Part shown: positions 39,582 to 49,394 of the stretch, piece by piece
How the letters are laid out: the number at the start of each line of letters is the position of its first letter
Numbering within the stretch: position 1 is the first letter of the stretch
NCBI RefSeq assembly: GCF_009761395.1
Contig: NZ_LEKN01000012.1
Coordinates: 48,181 to 112,180, forward strand
DNA from: Ursidibacter maritimus
Lineage (GTDB): Bacteria > Pseudomonadota > Gammaproteobacteria > Enterobacterales > Pasteurellaceae
DNA length: 64,000 nucleotides
Direction of reading: 5' to 3'
Notes under the pieces: generated by a model
Databases searched by the model: none
Told to the model about the DNA's origin: nothing
The model's input: only the letters and a program-made list of their open reading frames with translations
Position numbers and translations under genes: made by a program

Positions 39582-40124
39582 TTACGCATAAGGTTGTAAT
39601 TCTGGGTTGATAGGTGTATCTGCAAGGTTATTCGCATAGTTACATAAGCTCGCTAAACTCACGCCAAGTACAACATCTAACGCATTTTGTTGGGTGTAAC
39701 CTGCCGCTAAAAATTCATTGAGTAATGTTTCACCCACTTTACCTTTAGTGTTGATTACCGCAAGGGTAAATTTTGCTAGTGTGTTTAGTTTTGGATCGCT
39801 AATTTCAGTGGTATTGCGTAGTGCTTGTAATAACTCATCAGGCATTTTGATCTGCTTAATAGAAATTGCGGTATGCCCTGCCACACAGAAACCACAACCG
39901 TTAGTCACTGCTGCGGTAATTTGTACCACTTCTCGCTCTGTTGGGGTTAAGCTATTGCGTTGATTGATTGCCCCAACGGTGCGGTAAGTTTCTAATGCCG
40001 TAGGTGCATTTGCAAGTACGCCAATTAAATTTGGAATATATCCGTTATTTTGTTGCACCGCTTTTAACGCCTCTTTTGCTGCTTCTGGTGCTGTTTCAAT
40101 AGTGTGAATTTGAAATTTAGACAT
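39582..40124 (-). CDS. Carboxymuconolactone decarboxylase-family protein (AhpD-like)
   Basis: The 180-residue protein has the CMD/AhpD catalytic motif CGFCVAGHT (two Cys and His, about 75-83) and the flanking helices of an alkylhydroperoxidase-like fold. Such proteins reduce peroxides or act on small oxidised substrates. It lies 39 bp downstream of the acyl-CoA dehydrogenase-like gene in the same direction and is probably cotranscribed with it. Function is inferred only from the fold. Confidence 0.78.
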   Translation of the reverse strand: MSKFQIHTIETAPEAAKEALKAVQQNNGYIPNLIGVLANAPTALETYRTVGAINQRNSLTPTEREVVQITAAVTNGCGFCVAGHTAISIKQIKMPDELLQALRNTTEISDPKLNTLAKFTLAVINTKGKVGETLLNEFLAAGYTQQNALDVVLGVSLASLCNYANNLADTPINPELQPYA

Positions 40125-40163
40125 TCTGACCTCTATATAAAATGAAAATGTAAAAAATAAAGA

Positions 40164-41231
40164 TTAACTTACCGCTTGTAAAATCGTTTTAAGCTGTAAA
40201 GCACTAGGCGTTACGACTGGTAGGAACGCCCCTTCTCGCCAACGGCGAATAAAGTCACTACCTCCATTGCGTAAATATCCTCTTCCGCCTGATGCTTGTA
40301 ATTCTAACAGTAAACTTTGTGCAACAACATCAACAATATCAATACGAATTTGAAATAATGCTTTCGGATTTTCAATAAAATAATGTGCTTGATTTAACCC
40401 TTCTGCTAGCTGTGTTTGTAATGCGGTGAGTTGATCTCGTTGAGCTTGCCATTCTGGTTCCAATACAGAGCGATTACCCGATAAGGATTTTTCTACTTCA
40501 GCTAGGGCTTTTTCAGCTAAACCGAATGCCATTCCACATTGTAAACCTAAAAATGCAGGGCGGATCTGAGCTAAATATTGCGAAGCATTATAGTCTAAAA
40601 TCCAATCTGGGTTGAGTGGGACATTATCTAATACAACACCTACTGTATTACTGCCTTGTAAAGCAACTAATTGTAGCTCTGCTGTGCGAGTTACTCCCTC
40701 AGCATTATAAGGTAATGCTAATACCACTGGGGGATTAGATCCATCAGCATATTCCGCCGCAAAAATGGTAACAAAACCTTTTTGGCTTAAATTCGTTACC
40801 CAAGGTAAACGCCCTTGTAAATAGCACTTTCCGTCTTTTTCAACAATTTTGACTTGCAATTCTTCAATACCTGTTAGGAATTTTACGGCATTTGATAAAC
40901 CTGTACCGCCCGATAATTTCCCTGCCAGTAGATCGGCTAAGTAGGTTTCTCTTGGTATGCTATTTTGGCTTGTAATTAAATTTTGGATAAGGGTTCTATG
41001 CCCCCAAGTAATAAATGCTGCGGTTAAGGAATGATTTGCAATTTCTTGAATAGATTCAACCGCTTGTTGTACCGTTCCGCCTACGCCACCAAACTCTTCT
41101 GGCACACCAATTTTAAAAATACCTTGTTGTGCGACACGAGAAAATAACTCATCGGCATATTGATTAGATTGGTCTAGCTCATTTGCGTGTGCATCTAGCC
41201 ATTGCACAAAATCAGCAGATAATAATGACAT
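40164..41231 (-). CDS. Acyl-CoA dehydrogenase-like flavoprotein
   Basis: The 355-residue protein resembles the acyl-CoA dehydrogenase superfamily: GIFKIGVPEEFGGVGGT early in the chain, a middle beta region, and a C-terminal helical part with ASGGRGYLRNGGSDFIRRWR. Divergence from an importer of the nitrate/sulfonate type suggests an SfnB/DszC-like FMN-dependent oxygenase for an organosulfur compound, but this is inference. I placed the start at the ATG at 41231, with GGGAG 5-6 bases upstream, rather than at 41297. Confidence 0.72.
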   Translation of the reverse strand: MSLLSADFVQWLDAHANELDQSNQYADELFSRVAQQGIFKIGVPEEFGGVGGTVQQAVESIQEIANHSLTAAFITWGHRTLIQNLITSQNSIPRETYLADLLAGKLSGGTGLSNAVKFLTGIEELQVKIVEKDGKCYLQGRLPWVTNLSQKGFVTIFAAEYADGSNPPVVLALPYNAEGVTRTAELQLVALQGSNTVGVVLDNVPLNPDWILDYNASQYLAQIRPAFLGLQCGMAFGLAEKALAEVEKSLSGNRSVLEPEWQAQRDQLTALQTQLAEGLNQAHYFIENPKALFQIRIDIVDVVAQSLLLELQASGGRGYLRNGGSDFIRRWREGAFLPVVTPSALQLKTILQAVS

Positions 41232-41441
41232 CTTAACTCCCAATGTTTTATAACTTTTAACTAGTTGAAATAGTAATGTTTTTCTTAAGTACCACAAATA
41301 ACCAAAGTTATTTTTATATTCCTAATTGATATAAGATTTTTTATTCCAAATTAGCATATAACAGAATTTGAGATTCTTTCCTTATTTGTCCATTATTCCT
41401 TAATGTAACCATTATTTGATATTCATTGAGATAAACAACCT

Positions 41442-42239
41442 GTGTTAAAAGTAACTGATATTGCTCTCGGCTATGTAAAACAGAACCAATTCAATACCAT
41501 TTTGGAAAAGGTTTCTTTTGAAGTTGCTCAAGGAGAACTAACTTGCTTACTAGGCTCTAGTGGTGTAGGAAAATCCTCACTACTACGGGTACTTGCTGGT
41601 TTAGATAAAGCCAAACAAGGCTCTATTACTCTGTTTGATCAACAAATTGAGCAACCTAATGCGGAAATTGGTTTCGTATTTCAATCTCCCTCTCTGCTTC
41701 CTTGGCTAAATGTAAAACAAAATGTTGCCTTTGGATTAGATTTTGCCTGTCGTGAAAAGCTGTCTAAAGGTGAAATTCAACAACGAGTTGAACAAGCCAT
41801 TGAGGAAGTCGGTTTAAAAGAAGCCAGTAATGCAATGCCACACGAACTTTCAGGGGGAATGGCACAACGAGTTAATTTAGCCAGAGCGATCGCTCGTAAA
41901 CCTAAGTTGATTTTATTAGATGAGCCTTTTTCTGCACTTGACCCCGTAATTCGTGAGCAAATGCAACAAATGCTACACGAGATTGTGCGTCATCATAATA
42001 CAACTGCGGTGATGATTACTCACGATATAGATGAAGCCTTAATTGTTGCGGACAACATTCTATTGTTAGGAAAAAATAACCAACAACCTGCTCATATTAT
42101 TGGACGATGGCAAATTGTCAGTGAATTTCCACGAGATAACTTATTGTTATTAAATGATATTCGTCTTGATATTTTGCAGACTTTACAAGCAAGCCAACAA
42201 CAGCATAAACAACATAATAGCCTTGAATACCTTATTTAA
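41442..42239 (+). CDS. ABC transporter ATP-binding protein (nitrate/sulfonate/taurine type)
   Basis: This 265-residue ATPase has Walker A LLGSSGVGKSSLL, Q-loop VFQSPSLLPW, signature LSGGMAQRVNLARA, Walker B LILLDEPFSALD and the H-loop ITHDIDEALI, all typical of the SsuB/TauB/NrtD group. The start is GTG at 41442. The binding protein and permease genes follow at once, making a three-gene importer divergent from the flavoprotein and AhpD-like genes. Confidence 0.88.
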   Translation: MLKVTDIALGYVKQNQFNTILEKVSFEVAQGELTCLLGSSGVGKSSLLRVLAGLDKAKQGSITLFDQQIEQPNAEIGFVFQSPSLLPWLNVKQNVAFGLDFACREKLSKGEIQQRVEQAIEEVGLKEASNAMPHELSGGMAQRVNLARAIARKPKLILLDEPFSALDPVIREQMQQMLHEIVRHHNTTAVMITHDIDEALIVADNILLLGKNNQQPAHIIGRWQIVSEFPRDNLLLLNDIRLDILQTLQASQQQHKQHNSLEYLI

Positions 42240-42251
42240 CAGGAGTTTTAA

Positions 42252-43418
42252 ATGTACACCAACCGTAGAGATTTTTTAAAATTATTAAGTTTATTTACCG
42301 TAGCAGGCAGTGCTCCGTTATTACAAGCTCAAGAAAATAAACGAGCAATTGATAGTAACGCACCATTACGCATTGGCTATTTACCAATTACCGATGCAAC
42401 GCCATTATTAGTTGCTCACGCAAAAGGTCTATTTGAAAAGCAAGGTATTGCGGTCGAAAAACCTGTTATGTTTCGTAGCTGGGCTCAATTAGTAGAAGCC
42501 TTTTTAAGTGGGAATGTGAATGTTGTTCATCTACTTTCTCCAATGAGTTTATGGGCAAAATATGGCTCAAATGCACCTGTTAAAGTCGTGATGTGGAATC
42601 ACTTAGCAGGCTCGGCATTGACTGTTCGCCCTGATATTAACAGCGTTGCGGAATTAGGTGGAAAAACGGTTGCGATTCCATTTTGGTATTCCATTCATAA
42701 CATTGTGTTACAGCAATTATTAAGGGCAAATAATCTTTCTGTTACCGAAAAAGAACCTCAAGCGAATGAAGTTAAATTAACGGTAATGCCACCTTCTGAT
42801 ATGGTTGCAGCACTTGCAAGCGGTAATATTGCTGGCTTTATTGTGGCAGAACCATTCAATGCACTGGCTGAAGCGAAGAATGTTGGTAAAGTGTTGCGTT
42901 TTAGTGGCGATGTTTGGCGTAATCACGCTTGTTGCTTAACACTTATGCACGAACAAGATGTGAATGAGCGTCCTGAATGGGTGCAGAAAGTTGTTAATGC
43001 TTTAACAGAAGCCCAAGTCTTTACCTTAAATGATCGTTTAGAAACCGCTAAAATTCTTTCTCGTGGCAACGGATATACTCCGCACGATCAGAAAGTATTA
43101 GAAGCAGTGCTTGCACCAACAGAACAACAATGGGCAAACTATATCAAAACTGGTGCAATTCAGCACCCTGAATGGCACCAAGAGCGTATTGGTTTCCAAC
43201 CGTATCCTTTTGATTCTTATATGGAAAAATTGGTAGAAGTGCTGAAAGAAACACATATCTCAGGCAATAATGCTTTCTTAGCTAAACTTGATCCGAGCCA
43301 AGTTGCTAGAGATCTAAATGCTCCACAATTCGTGAAAAAAGCCGTAGAGCAAGGTGGTTGGTTAGAAACCTTTAACTTACAAAACGGTTGGACTCGTGTA
43401 GAAGAAATTGCGATTTAA
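42252..43418 (+). CDS. ABC transporter substrate-binding protein (NrtA/SsuA-like), Tat signal
   Basis: The 388-residue precursor starts MYTNRRDFLKLLSLFTVAGS, a twin-arginine signal. The mature part resembles NMT1/NrtA-type binding proteins: LRIGYLPITDATPLLVAHAK, GLFEKQGI and the late AEPFNALAEAK. It would capture the ligand in the periplasm for the adjacent permease and ATPase. The ligand is not identifiable; Tat export and NrtA likeness leave sulfonate, nitrate-like anions or a thiamine precursor open. Confidence 0.83.
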   Translation: MYTNRRDFLKLLSLFTVAGSAPLLQAQENKRAIDSNAPLRIGYLPITDATPLLVAHAKGLFEKQGIAVEKPVMFRSWAQLVEAFLSGNVNVVHLLSPMSLWAKYGSNAPVKVVMWNHLAGSALTVRPDINSVAELGGKTVAIPFWYSIHNIVLQQLLRANNLSVTEKEPQANEVKLTVMPPSDMVAALASGNIAGFIVAEPFNALAEAKNVGKVLRFSGDVWRNHACCLTLMHEQDVNERPEWVQKVVNALTEAQVFTLNDRLETAKILSRGNGYTPHDQKVLEAVLAPTEQQWANYIKTGAIQHPEWHQERIGFQPYPFDSYMEKLVEVLKETHISGNNAFLAKLDPSQVARDLNAPQFVKKAVEQGGWLETFNLQNGWTRVEEIAI

Positions 43419-43438
43419 TCGGTTTGATAAGGATAATT

Positions 43439-44185
43439 ATGAAACAAAAATACCTATTGGGAGCGGGTGGATTGCTCTCATTATTTGCAATTTGGCAAGG
43501 GGGAGCATTGCTACTAGCAAAAAGTGTGCCGATTGCGACTAATCTTGCTCCCCAAGCAACATTTGAAAGCCTTTGGTGGTTATTTTCATCAGGCGAAATT
43601 ATTCCGCACATTACGGCAAGTTTACGGCGAATTGCGGTGGGCTTAGGCACTGCATTGCTCGTTGGTGTGCCTCTTGGACTTGCGTTAGGATTTTCTAAAA
43701 AATTAGAAATGTGGTGTACGCCATCTTTTCAATTATTACGAATGATCTCTCCGCTTTCGTGGATGCCGATTGTGGTAATGCTACTCGGTGTAGGGGATTT
43801 ACCCGTTTATTTCTTACTGGCTTTTGCATCGGTATGGTCTTTAATTATTTCGACTACGGCTGGCGTGAAAAGCATTGATCCACAATGGCTGTTACTTAGT
43901 CGTTCAATGGCAGCCTCTAAAACAGAAACCTTATGTAAAATCGTTGTACCTGCGATTGGTAGCCACGTTTTAACAGGATTAAGAGTTTCAATGGGGATTG
44001 CTTGGGTCGTATTAGTACCTTGTGAGATGCTTGGGGTAAATGAAGGGTTAGGCTATTTCATACTCGATACAAGAGATCGTCTTGCTTATTCAGAATTGAT
44101 GGCTGCTGTTGTAATTATTGGGCTAATTGGTTGGGGATTAGATAGTTTATTACGCTTTGCCCTTGCTAAAGGGGGAAATAAGTAG
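43439..44185 (+). CDS. ABC transporter permease (nitrate/sulfonate/taurine type)
   Basis: This 248-residue inner-membrane permease has about six helices and the BPD_transp_1 EAA-type loop (SRSMAASKTETLCKIVVPAI, about 157-176). I used the ATG at 43439 with AAGGA 6 bases upstream; a longer frame from 43388 would overlap the preceding gene. It completes the importer begun at 41442. Confidence 0.87.
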   Translation: MKQKYLLGAGGLLSLFAIWQGGALLLAKSVPIATNLAPQATFESLWWLFSSGEIIPHITASLRRIAVGLGTALLVGVPLGLALGFSKKLEMWCTPSFQLLRMISPLSWMPIVVMLLGVGDLPVYFLLAFASVWSLIISTTAGVKSIDPQWLLLSRSMAASKTETLCKIVVPAIGSHVLTGLRVSMGIAWVVLVPCEMLGVNEGLGYFILDTRDRLAYSELMAAVVIIGLIGWGLDSLLRFALAKGGNK

Positions 44186-44244
44186 TTTAAATAACTAAAG
44201 TGCCATCTTCATCTTAATAGATTGGTGAGAAAATGTTTTATTCA

Positions 44245-44262
44245 GACGCCAAGCGTGGCGTC
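44245..44262. terminator. Hairpin between the ABC permease gene and gmhB
   Basis: GACGCCA (44245-44251) and TGGCGTC (44256-44262) form a 7-bp stem with a 4-base loop between convergent genes. T-tracts are weak on both sides. Confidence 0.5.
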
Positions 44263-44302
44263 TCAGATTATTAAGCAAGACAAACCTCAAAAGAGTGTAA
44301 TA

Positions 44303-44845
44303 TCATATAAATTTAGGTAAATCCGCCAAGCTATCTAACACTTTGTCTGCTTTAGCTTCAGCTTCGGCAGTAACCGCTTTACCTGTTCTCACTAAAATTT
44401 TTGTTTTTACGCCAGCATTTTCTGCGGCTAATAGATCTTCTAATTTATCGCCTACCATTACAGATTGAGCTGGATCGATATTCAGATCTCGAATAGCTTG
44501 GGTGAACATTCCCGCCTTAGGTTTACGGCAATCGCAATCTTCTCGATATTCGCCCTTCCCTTCAGGGTGATGTGGGCAATAATAGATACCGTCAAAATCC
44601 ACACCACGATCAGCAAGCGACCAATCAAACCATTCCGTCAGTTGTAAAAACTGATCTTCACTGAAATAGCCACGTGCAATCCCCGATTGATTCGTTACGA
44701 GTACCAGTAAATACCCTTTTTTCTTTAAGGCAAGCAACGCATCAATCACGCCATCAATAAAGTGAAAATCGTCAATTTGATGCACATAGCCGTAATCAAC
44801 ATTGATTGTGCCATCTCGATCTAAAAAAATTGCTTTATTTGCCAT
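44303..44845 (-). CDS. gmhB: D-glycero-beta-D-manno-heptose 1,7-bisphosphate 7-phosphatase
   Basis: GmhB is a HAD-family phosphatase of the heptose pathway for lipopolysaccharide core. [15 protein letters not shown] carries Asp9 and Asp11, [11 protein letters not shown] is motif II, the Zn-binding loop has CPHHPEG and DCDCRKP, and [14 protein letters not shown] is the final motif. It is 180 residues long and overlaps the end of bcp by 11 bp. Confidence 0.94.
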   Translation of the reverse strand: MANKAIFLDRDGTINVDYGYVHQIDDFHFIDGVIDALLALKKKGYLLVLVTNQSGIARGYFSEDQFLQLTEWFDWSLADRGVDFDGIYYCPHHPEGKGEYREDCDCRKPKAGMFTQAIRDLNIDPAQSVMVGDKLEDLLAAENAGVKTKILVRTGKAVTAEAEAKADKVLDSLADLPKFI

Positions 44846-45314
44846 TTTCTAGCCCTTTTACAAAATCGACAATCAGTTGATGATGTTCACTAGTTTTAAA
44901 TTTGTCAAAAACTGCGATGATCTTACCGCTTTCATCGAGCAAAAAGCTGATGCGATGAATGCCATCGTAGGTTTTTCCCATAAATTTTTTCTCGCCCCAT
45001 ACGCCAAAGGCTTCGGCAATTTGATGATCGGGGTCAGATAACAGAGTAAAATTCAACGCTTTCTTTTCAACAAACTGTTGTAATTTTTTCGGTAAATCTG
45101 GGCTGATACCAAGTACAACGACATTCAATTCATCTAGTTCAGTTTTGCTGTCTCTTAAACTACAGGCTTGAGTCGTACAACCTGGGGTAAGTGCTTTAGG
45201 ATAGAAATAGACTAATACTTTTTTTCCTTGAAATTGTGCAAGAGAAACAGCTTCGGCATTTTGATCTAATAGTGTAAATTGTGGCGCTTGTTCGCCTACG
45301 GTTAATAGTTGCAT
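44835..45314 (-). CDS. bcp: Thiol peroxidase Bcp (peroxiredoxin Q)
   Basis: This 159-residue peroxiredoxin has peroxidatic Cys46 and resolving Cys51 in [14 protein letters not shown], preceded by YFYPK. It reduces hydroperoxides using thioredoxin. It is encoded between moeA (9 bp upstream) and gmhB (overlapping), so the three form one operon. Confidence 0.93.
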   Translation of the reverse strand: MQLLTVGEQAPQFTLLDQNAEAVSLAQFQGKKVLVYFYPKALTPGCTTQACSLRDSKTELDELNVVVLGISPDLPKKLQQFVEKKALNFTLLSDPDHQIAEAFGVWGEKKFMGKTYDGIHRISFLLDESGKIIAVFDKFKTSEHHQLIVDFVKGLENGK

Positions 45315-45323
45315 TGTTGCCCC

Positions 45324-46571
45324 TTATTTCAATAAAAAGTTAAATGGCTGAATGGTAACCTTTTCACCTTGTGCAACGTTACCACGCTCTTGTTCTAATA
45401 CAATAAAGCAGTTGCTTTCATTAAAAGCACTGAAAATATGTGATCCCTGATTGCCAATCGGTTTGACTTCTAATTCGCCTTGTGGATTGACGCGATAAAA
45501 ACCCCGTTGGAAATCTTGTCGTCCAACCGCCTTTTTCAATGGAGTCGCAACATAAGCGGTAAGATTTGGCGAGAAATTTGCAATTTTTTCAGCAGAACAA
45601 CCCGCTAATTTCATTAACGCTGGTTGAACTAATTGATAAAACGTAACCAATGCCGAAACAGGATTACCCGGCAAGCCAAAGAACCAGGTTTTATTATCCG
45701 TATCTTCTGAATTTAACTGCCCAAAAGCAAAAGGTTTGCCAGGTTTCATTGCGATTTTCCAAAAGCCAATTTGCCCGCGTTTCTCTAAAACGTCTTTGGT
45801 AAAATCCGCTTCCCCAACAGAAACGCCGCCACTGGTGATCAATACCTCTGCATGTTGTTGTGCCTTTAGAAACGCATTTTCAAATTGGATTGGATCGTCA
45901 GGTAAAATGCCATAATCCGTAATTTCACAATTTAATTTTTCCAGCATTAAACATACGGCAAAGCGGTTGGTGTCATAAATTTGCCCCGATTTGAGCGGAT
46001 TTCCTACACTAACTAGCTCATCGCCTGTTGAAAGAATCGCCACTTTAATGCGTGGAGAAACGTTTACCTGTGCAATGCCTAATGAGGCGAGAAGTGGTAG
46101 GGTTGTTACATCTAATTTGCTCCCTTTCGCTAAGACTAACTGCCCTTGTTGAATATCTTCGCCTTGCTGGCGGATATTCTCCAAGTGCTTAGGCTGACGA
46201 GCTAAACAGACTGAACCATCATTATTAAGACTTGTTTCTTCTTGCATTACAACAGCATCTGTTCCCTTTGGAATAGCTGCCCCTGTCATAATGCGAACAC
46301 ACTGCCCTTCGCCTATTTCGTCAGTAAAGGGATTACCTGCAAAGGCTTTTCCAATTACCGTAAGCGGTTGGTTAATGGAAAAATTTTGCAAATTGACCGC
46401 ATAACCGTCCATTGCAGAATTATCAAAATGAGGGACGTTAATCGGCGAAAAAATATCTTCAGCTAAAATTCGATTCGCTGCCTGATCGAGTGAGATCTGC
46501 TCTATTTTGTTAGGTGTAGGCAACTCTTGTAGCATTTGTTCAAGTGCTTGTGAAAGTGGAAGTAATGACAT
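45324..46571 (-). CDS. moeA: Molybdopterin molybdenumtransferase MoeA
   Basis: MoeA inserts molybdate into adenylylated molybdopterin. The 415-residue protein shows DNSAMDGYAV, GDELV, SGGVSVGEADF and FFGLPGNPVSALVTF in the expected order. The start is the ATG at 46571 (MSLLPLSQ), with AAAGAG upstream; the longer open frame to 46610 would run into the marC terminator. First gene of moeA-bcp-gmhB. Confidence 0.94.
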   Translation of the reverse strand: MSLLPLSQALEQMLQELPTPNKIEQISLDQAANRILAEDIFSPINVPHFDNSAMDGYAVNLQNFSINQPLTVIGKAFAGNPFTDEIGEGQCVRIMTGAAIPKGTDAVVMQEETSLNNDGSVCLARQPKHLENIRQQGEDIQQGQLVLAKGSKLDVTTLPLLASLGIAQVNVSPRIKVAILSTGDELVSVGNPLKSGQIYDTNRFAVCLMLEKLNCEITDYGILPDDPIQFENAFLKAQQHAEVLITSGGVSVGEADFTKDVLEKRGQIGFWKIAMKPGKPFAFGQLNSEDTDNKTWFFGLPGNPVSALVTFYQLVQPALMKLAGCSAEKIANFSPNLTAYVATPLKKAVGRQDFQRGFYRVNPQGELEVKPIGNQGSHIFSAFNESNCFIVLEQERGNVAQGEKVTIQPFNFLLK

Positions 46572-46590
46572 TGTTTTCTCTTTAAAAGTG

Positions 46591-46618
46591 AAAAAGGACG
46601 TATCCAACACGCCCTTTT
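46591..46618 (-). terminator. Terminator of the marC-family gene
   Basis: AAAAAGGACGT and ACGCCCTTTT pair with one mismatch around TCCAAC, 12 bases after the stop of the MarC-family gene and before moeA. The minus strand ends in a T run. Confidence 0.65.
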
Positions 46619-46629
46619 AAATCAATAGA

Positions 46630-47262
46630 TTAAGATAATGGTGTATTGGAAACTTGGGAGATAAAATCACGCAACCCTAGTAAAATATTGTTAATCGCAA
46701 CCGCAGATAAAATTAAGCCCATTACTCGACTAATAATCGCCGCACCCGCATTACCAATTAAATGTTGAATACGATTTGCAGCTAAAAAGAGTAAATAAGT
46801 AATAACCAATACGGACAACATTATCCCTGTTGTAATAAATTGATCAGAAAGACTGTAACGATGATTATCCGTTAATAATACCACAGCCATCATCGCCCCT
46901 GGTGATGCAATGGAAGGTACCGCCAATGGATATACCGCTAATTCACTTAAGTTACTGCGAATTTTGATTTCTTGATCAGGTTTTCCTTCCCCGAAGATCA
47001 TTGATAATGCAAAAAGTAACAGAACTAGACCACCTGCGATTTGGAATGCGGATAATGGAATTTGCATTGCTTCAAGTAACCATTGTCCCATCACCAAGAA
47101 AAAGAGTAAAATCCCAAATGAGATTAAAATTGCGTTACGCGCAATTTTACGGCGATCTTCTGGAGATAACCCAATCGTTTTCGCTAAATAAACAGGAATT
47201 GAACCAATAGGGTCAATTACCGCCCAAAGTACAACAAATTGCACAACTAATGAATCAAACAT
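46630..47262 (-). CDS. MarC-family integral membrane protein
   Basis: This 210-residue protein has six hydrophobic helices. The conserved WAVIDPIGSIPVYLAKT (about 13-29) and AVPSIASPGAMMAVVLL segments mark the MarC/YchE/YhgN family. Members are inner-membrane proteins of unclear function; an early link to multiple antibiotic resistance was not upheld. Monocistronic, divergent from yheS. Confidence 0.85.
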   Translation of the reverse strand: MFDSLVVQFVVLWAVIDPIGSIPVYLAKTIGLSPEDRRKIARNAILISFGILLFFLVMGQWLLEAMQIPLSAFQIAGGLVLLLFALSMIFGEGKPDQEIKIRSNLSELAVYPLAVPSIASPGAMMAVVLLTDNHRYSLSDQFITTGIMLSVLVITYLLFLAANRIQHLIGNAGAAIISRVMGLILSAVAINNILLGLRDFISQVSNTPLS

Positions 47263-47343
47263 TTACTTTCCTTAATCAAATGAATAGATAAGCTTTATTG
47301 TGCATTAAATTTTCGTTAATACAAGCAACTTATATAAATTTCA

Positions 47344-49287
47344 ATGATATTTTTTACAGATTTAACCTTAAAACGCGGGCAAAGTGTCCTACTCGAACAA
47401 GCCAATGCAACAATCCATACAGGACAAAAAGTGGGGCTTGTTGGCAAAAATGGCTGTGGCAAATCTTCTCTTTTTGCCTTACTCAAAAATGAGCTATCTC
47501 CCGAAGGGGGAGAGGCGAAATATCCGCATCATTGGTCGATTGCATGGGTAAACCAGGAAACGCCTGCGCTAGATATTCCTGCGATTGATTATGTCATTCA
47601 AGGTGACCGAGAATACACCGATTTAATGGCACAGTTAGCCCAAGCCAATCAAACTAATAATGGTAATTTAATCGCAACCTTACACGCTCAATTAGATACA
47701 ATTGATGCTTGGACAATTCAATCTCGTGCTGCCACCTTACTCAATGGCCTATGTTTTAGTACTGAACAGCTTGATTTACCCGTTAAATCCTTTTCGGGTG
47801 GTTGGCGAATGCGTTTAAATCTCGCTCAAGCACTAATCTGTCGTTCTGATTTGCTTTTATTAGATGAGCCAACCAACCATTTAGATTTAGATGCAGTAAT
47901 TTGGTTAGAGCGCTGGTTAAGTCAATATCGTGGCACATTATTACTGATTTCACACGATAGGGATTTTCTTGATCCGATCATCAATCGGGTGCTACATATT
48001 GAACAGCAGAAACTGAATGACTATACGGGGAATTACTCTTCCTTTGAAATTCAACGTGCAACTAAACTGTCGCAACAGCAATCTGCTTTCCAACAGCAAC
48101 AGCAAAAAATGGCACATTTACAAAAATTTATTGACCGTTTTAAAGCGAAAGCAAGTAAAGCTAAGCAAGCTCAAAGCCGAATGAAAGCCTTAGAAAAAAT
48201 GGAGCTTATCGCCCCTGCGTATGCAGATAGCCCGTTTTCCTTTGAGTTTAAAGAGCCATTAAGTTTACCTAACCCATTACTTTCAATGGAAAAAGTGAGT
48301 GCTGGTTATGGCGAGAATACGGTTTTGCAGTCTGTTAAACTCAACCTTGTTCCCGGTTCAAGAATTGGTTTATTAGGACGTAACGGAGCCGGTAAATCTA
48401 CCTTAATTAAATTATTAGCTGGCGAAATTAGCGCACAATCAGGTCATACTCAACTGGCTAAAGGCGTACAGCTTGGCTACTTTGCACAACATCAGCTTGA
48501 TACATTAAGAGCCGATGAAAGTGCGTTATGGCATTTAGCTCGCCTAGCCCCCGAAAAAACCGAGCAAGAATTGCGTAATTATTTAGGCGGTTTTGATTTC
48601 CATGGCGACAAAGTAAAGCAAGCAGTAAAGAGCTTTTCAGGGGGAGAAAAAGCCCGTTTGGTATTAGCACTTATTGTTTGGCAACGCCCAAATCTATTGT
48701 TATTAGATGAGCCAACCAACCACTTAGATTTAGATATGCGTCAAGCCTTAATGGAGGCTTTAACACAATATGAAGGCTCGTTAGTTATCGTTTCGCACGA
48801 TCGCCACTTGCTCCGTAGCACCGTCAATGAATTTTATTTGGTGCACGATCATAAAGTGGAAGAATTTAAAGGGGATTTAGACGACTATCAGAAATGGTTA
48901 AATGAGCAAAATAACTTATTGGAACAACAGAAGAAAAATAATGTTGCAAAAAATGGAGATAATCCAACCGCTTGTGATACGCCAAACGAAAATGAAAACA
49001 GTGCAGCAAGCCGTAAAGAACAGAAACGTTTAGAAGCAGAACTTCGCCAACAAACTGCCCCGTTGCGTAAACAGCTCACGCAGTTGGAAAAAAATTTAGA
49101 GAAACTCACCGCTTGTTTACAAACATTGGAAGACACACTTGCTTCTCCTGAAATTTATGAAGCGGAGAATAAAGCTAAATTAACCGAAACACTTGCTCAA
49201 CAAGTCGCCACCAAAAAACAGCTTGAAGAAGTTGAAATAGAATGGCTTGACTTGCAAGAGCAATTAGAAAGTTTGTTGAATGGCTAA
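47344..49287 (+). CDS. yheS: ABC-F family ATPase YheS
   Basis: This 647-residue cytoplasmic protein has two fused ABC domains and no membrane part. Walker A motifs are GKNGCGKSSL and GRNGAGKSTL, signatures SFSGGWRMRL and SFSGGEKARL, and both Walker B regions read LLLLDEPTNHLDLD. The linker is long and charged, and the C-terminus is a coiled coil. ABC-F proteins act on the ribosome E site; YheS is one of the four E. coli paralogues and has near-identical segments (VNQETPALDIPAIDYVIQGD). Free-standing gene. Confidence 0.93.
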   Translation: MIFFTDLTLKRGQSVLLEQANATIHTGQKVGLVGKNGCGKSSLFALLKNELSPEGGEAKYPHHWSIAWVNQETPALDIPAIDYVIQGDREYTDLMAQLAQANQTNNGNLIATLHAQLDTIDAWTIQSRAATLLNGLCFSTEQLDLPVKSFSGGWRMRLNLAQALICRSDLLLLDEPTNHLDLDAVIWLERWLSQYRGTLLLISHDRDFLDPIINRVLHIEQQKLNDYTGNYSSFEIQRATKLSQQQSAFQQQQQKMAHLQKFIDRFKAKASKAKQAQSRMKALEKMELIAPAYADSPFSFEFKEPLSLPNPLLSMEKVSAGYGENTVLQSVKLNLVPGSRIGLLGRNGAGKSTLIKLLAGEISAQSGHTQLAKGVQLGYFAQHQLDTLRADESALWHLARLAPEKTEQELRNYLGGFDFHGDKVKQAVKSFSGGEKARLVLALIVWQRPNLLLLDEPTNHLDLDMRQALMEALTQYEGSLVIVSHDRHLLRSTVNEFYLVHDHKVEEFKGDLDDYQKWLNEQNNLLEQQKKNNVAKNGDNPTACDTPNENENSAASRKEQKRLEAELRQQTAPLRKQLTQLEKNLEKLTACLQTLEDTLASPEIYEAENKAKLTETLAQQVATKKQLEEVEIEWLDLQEQLESLLNG

Positions 49288-49394
49288 TTTTGCGATAACG
49301 ATCGAGAAATGATAAATTGCTGATTAAAACATGATTGAGATAGTTTTATCTTATTTGCATCTTCTGGTAATTAAGATTAAAATAGTACTAAATT

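Noticed and set aside
49365..49393. TTGCAT-N17-TAAAAT as the hicAB promoter
   Set aside because: The -10 box ends 2 bases before the hicA ATG, so the transcript would start after the start codon; the true promoter is probably further upstream.
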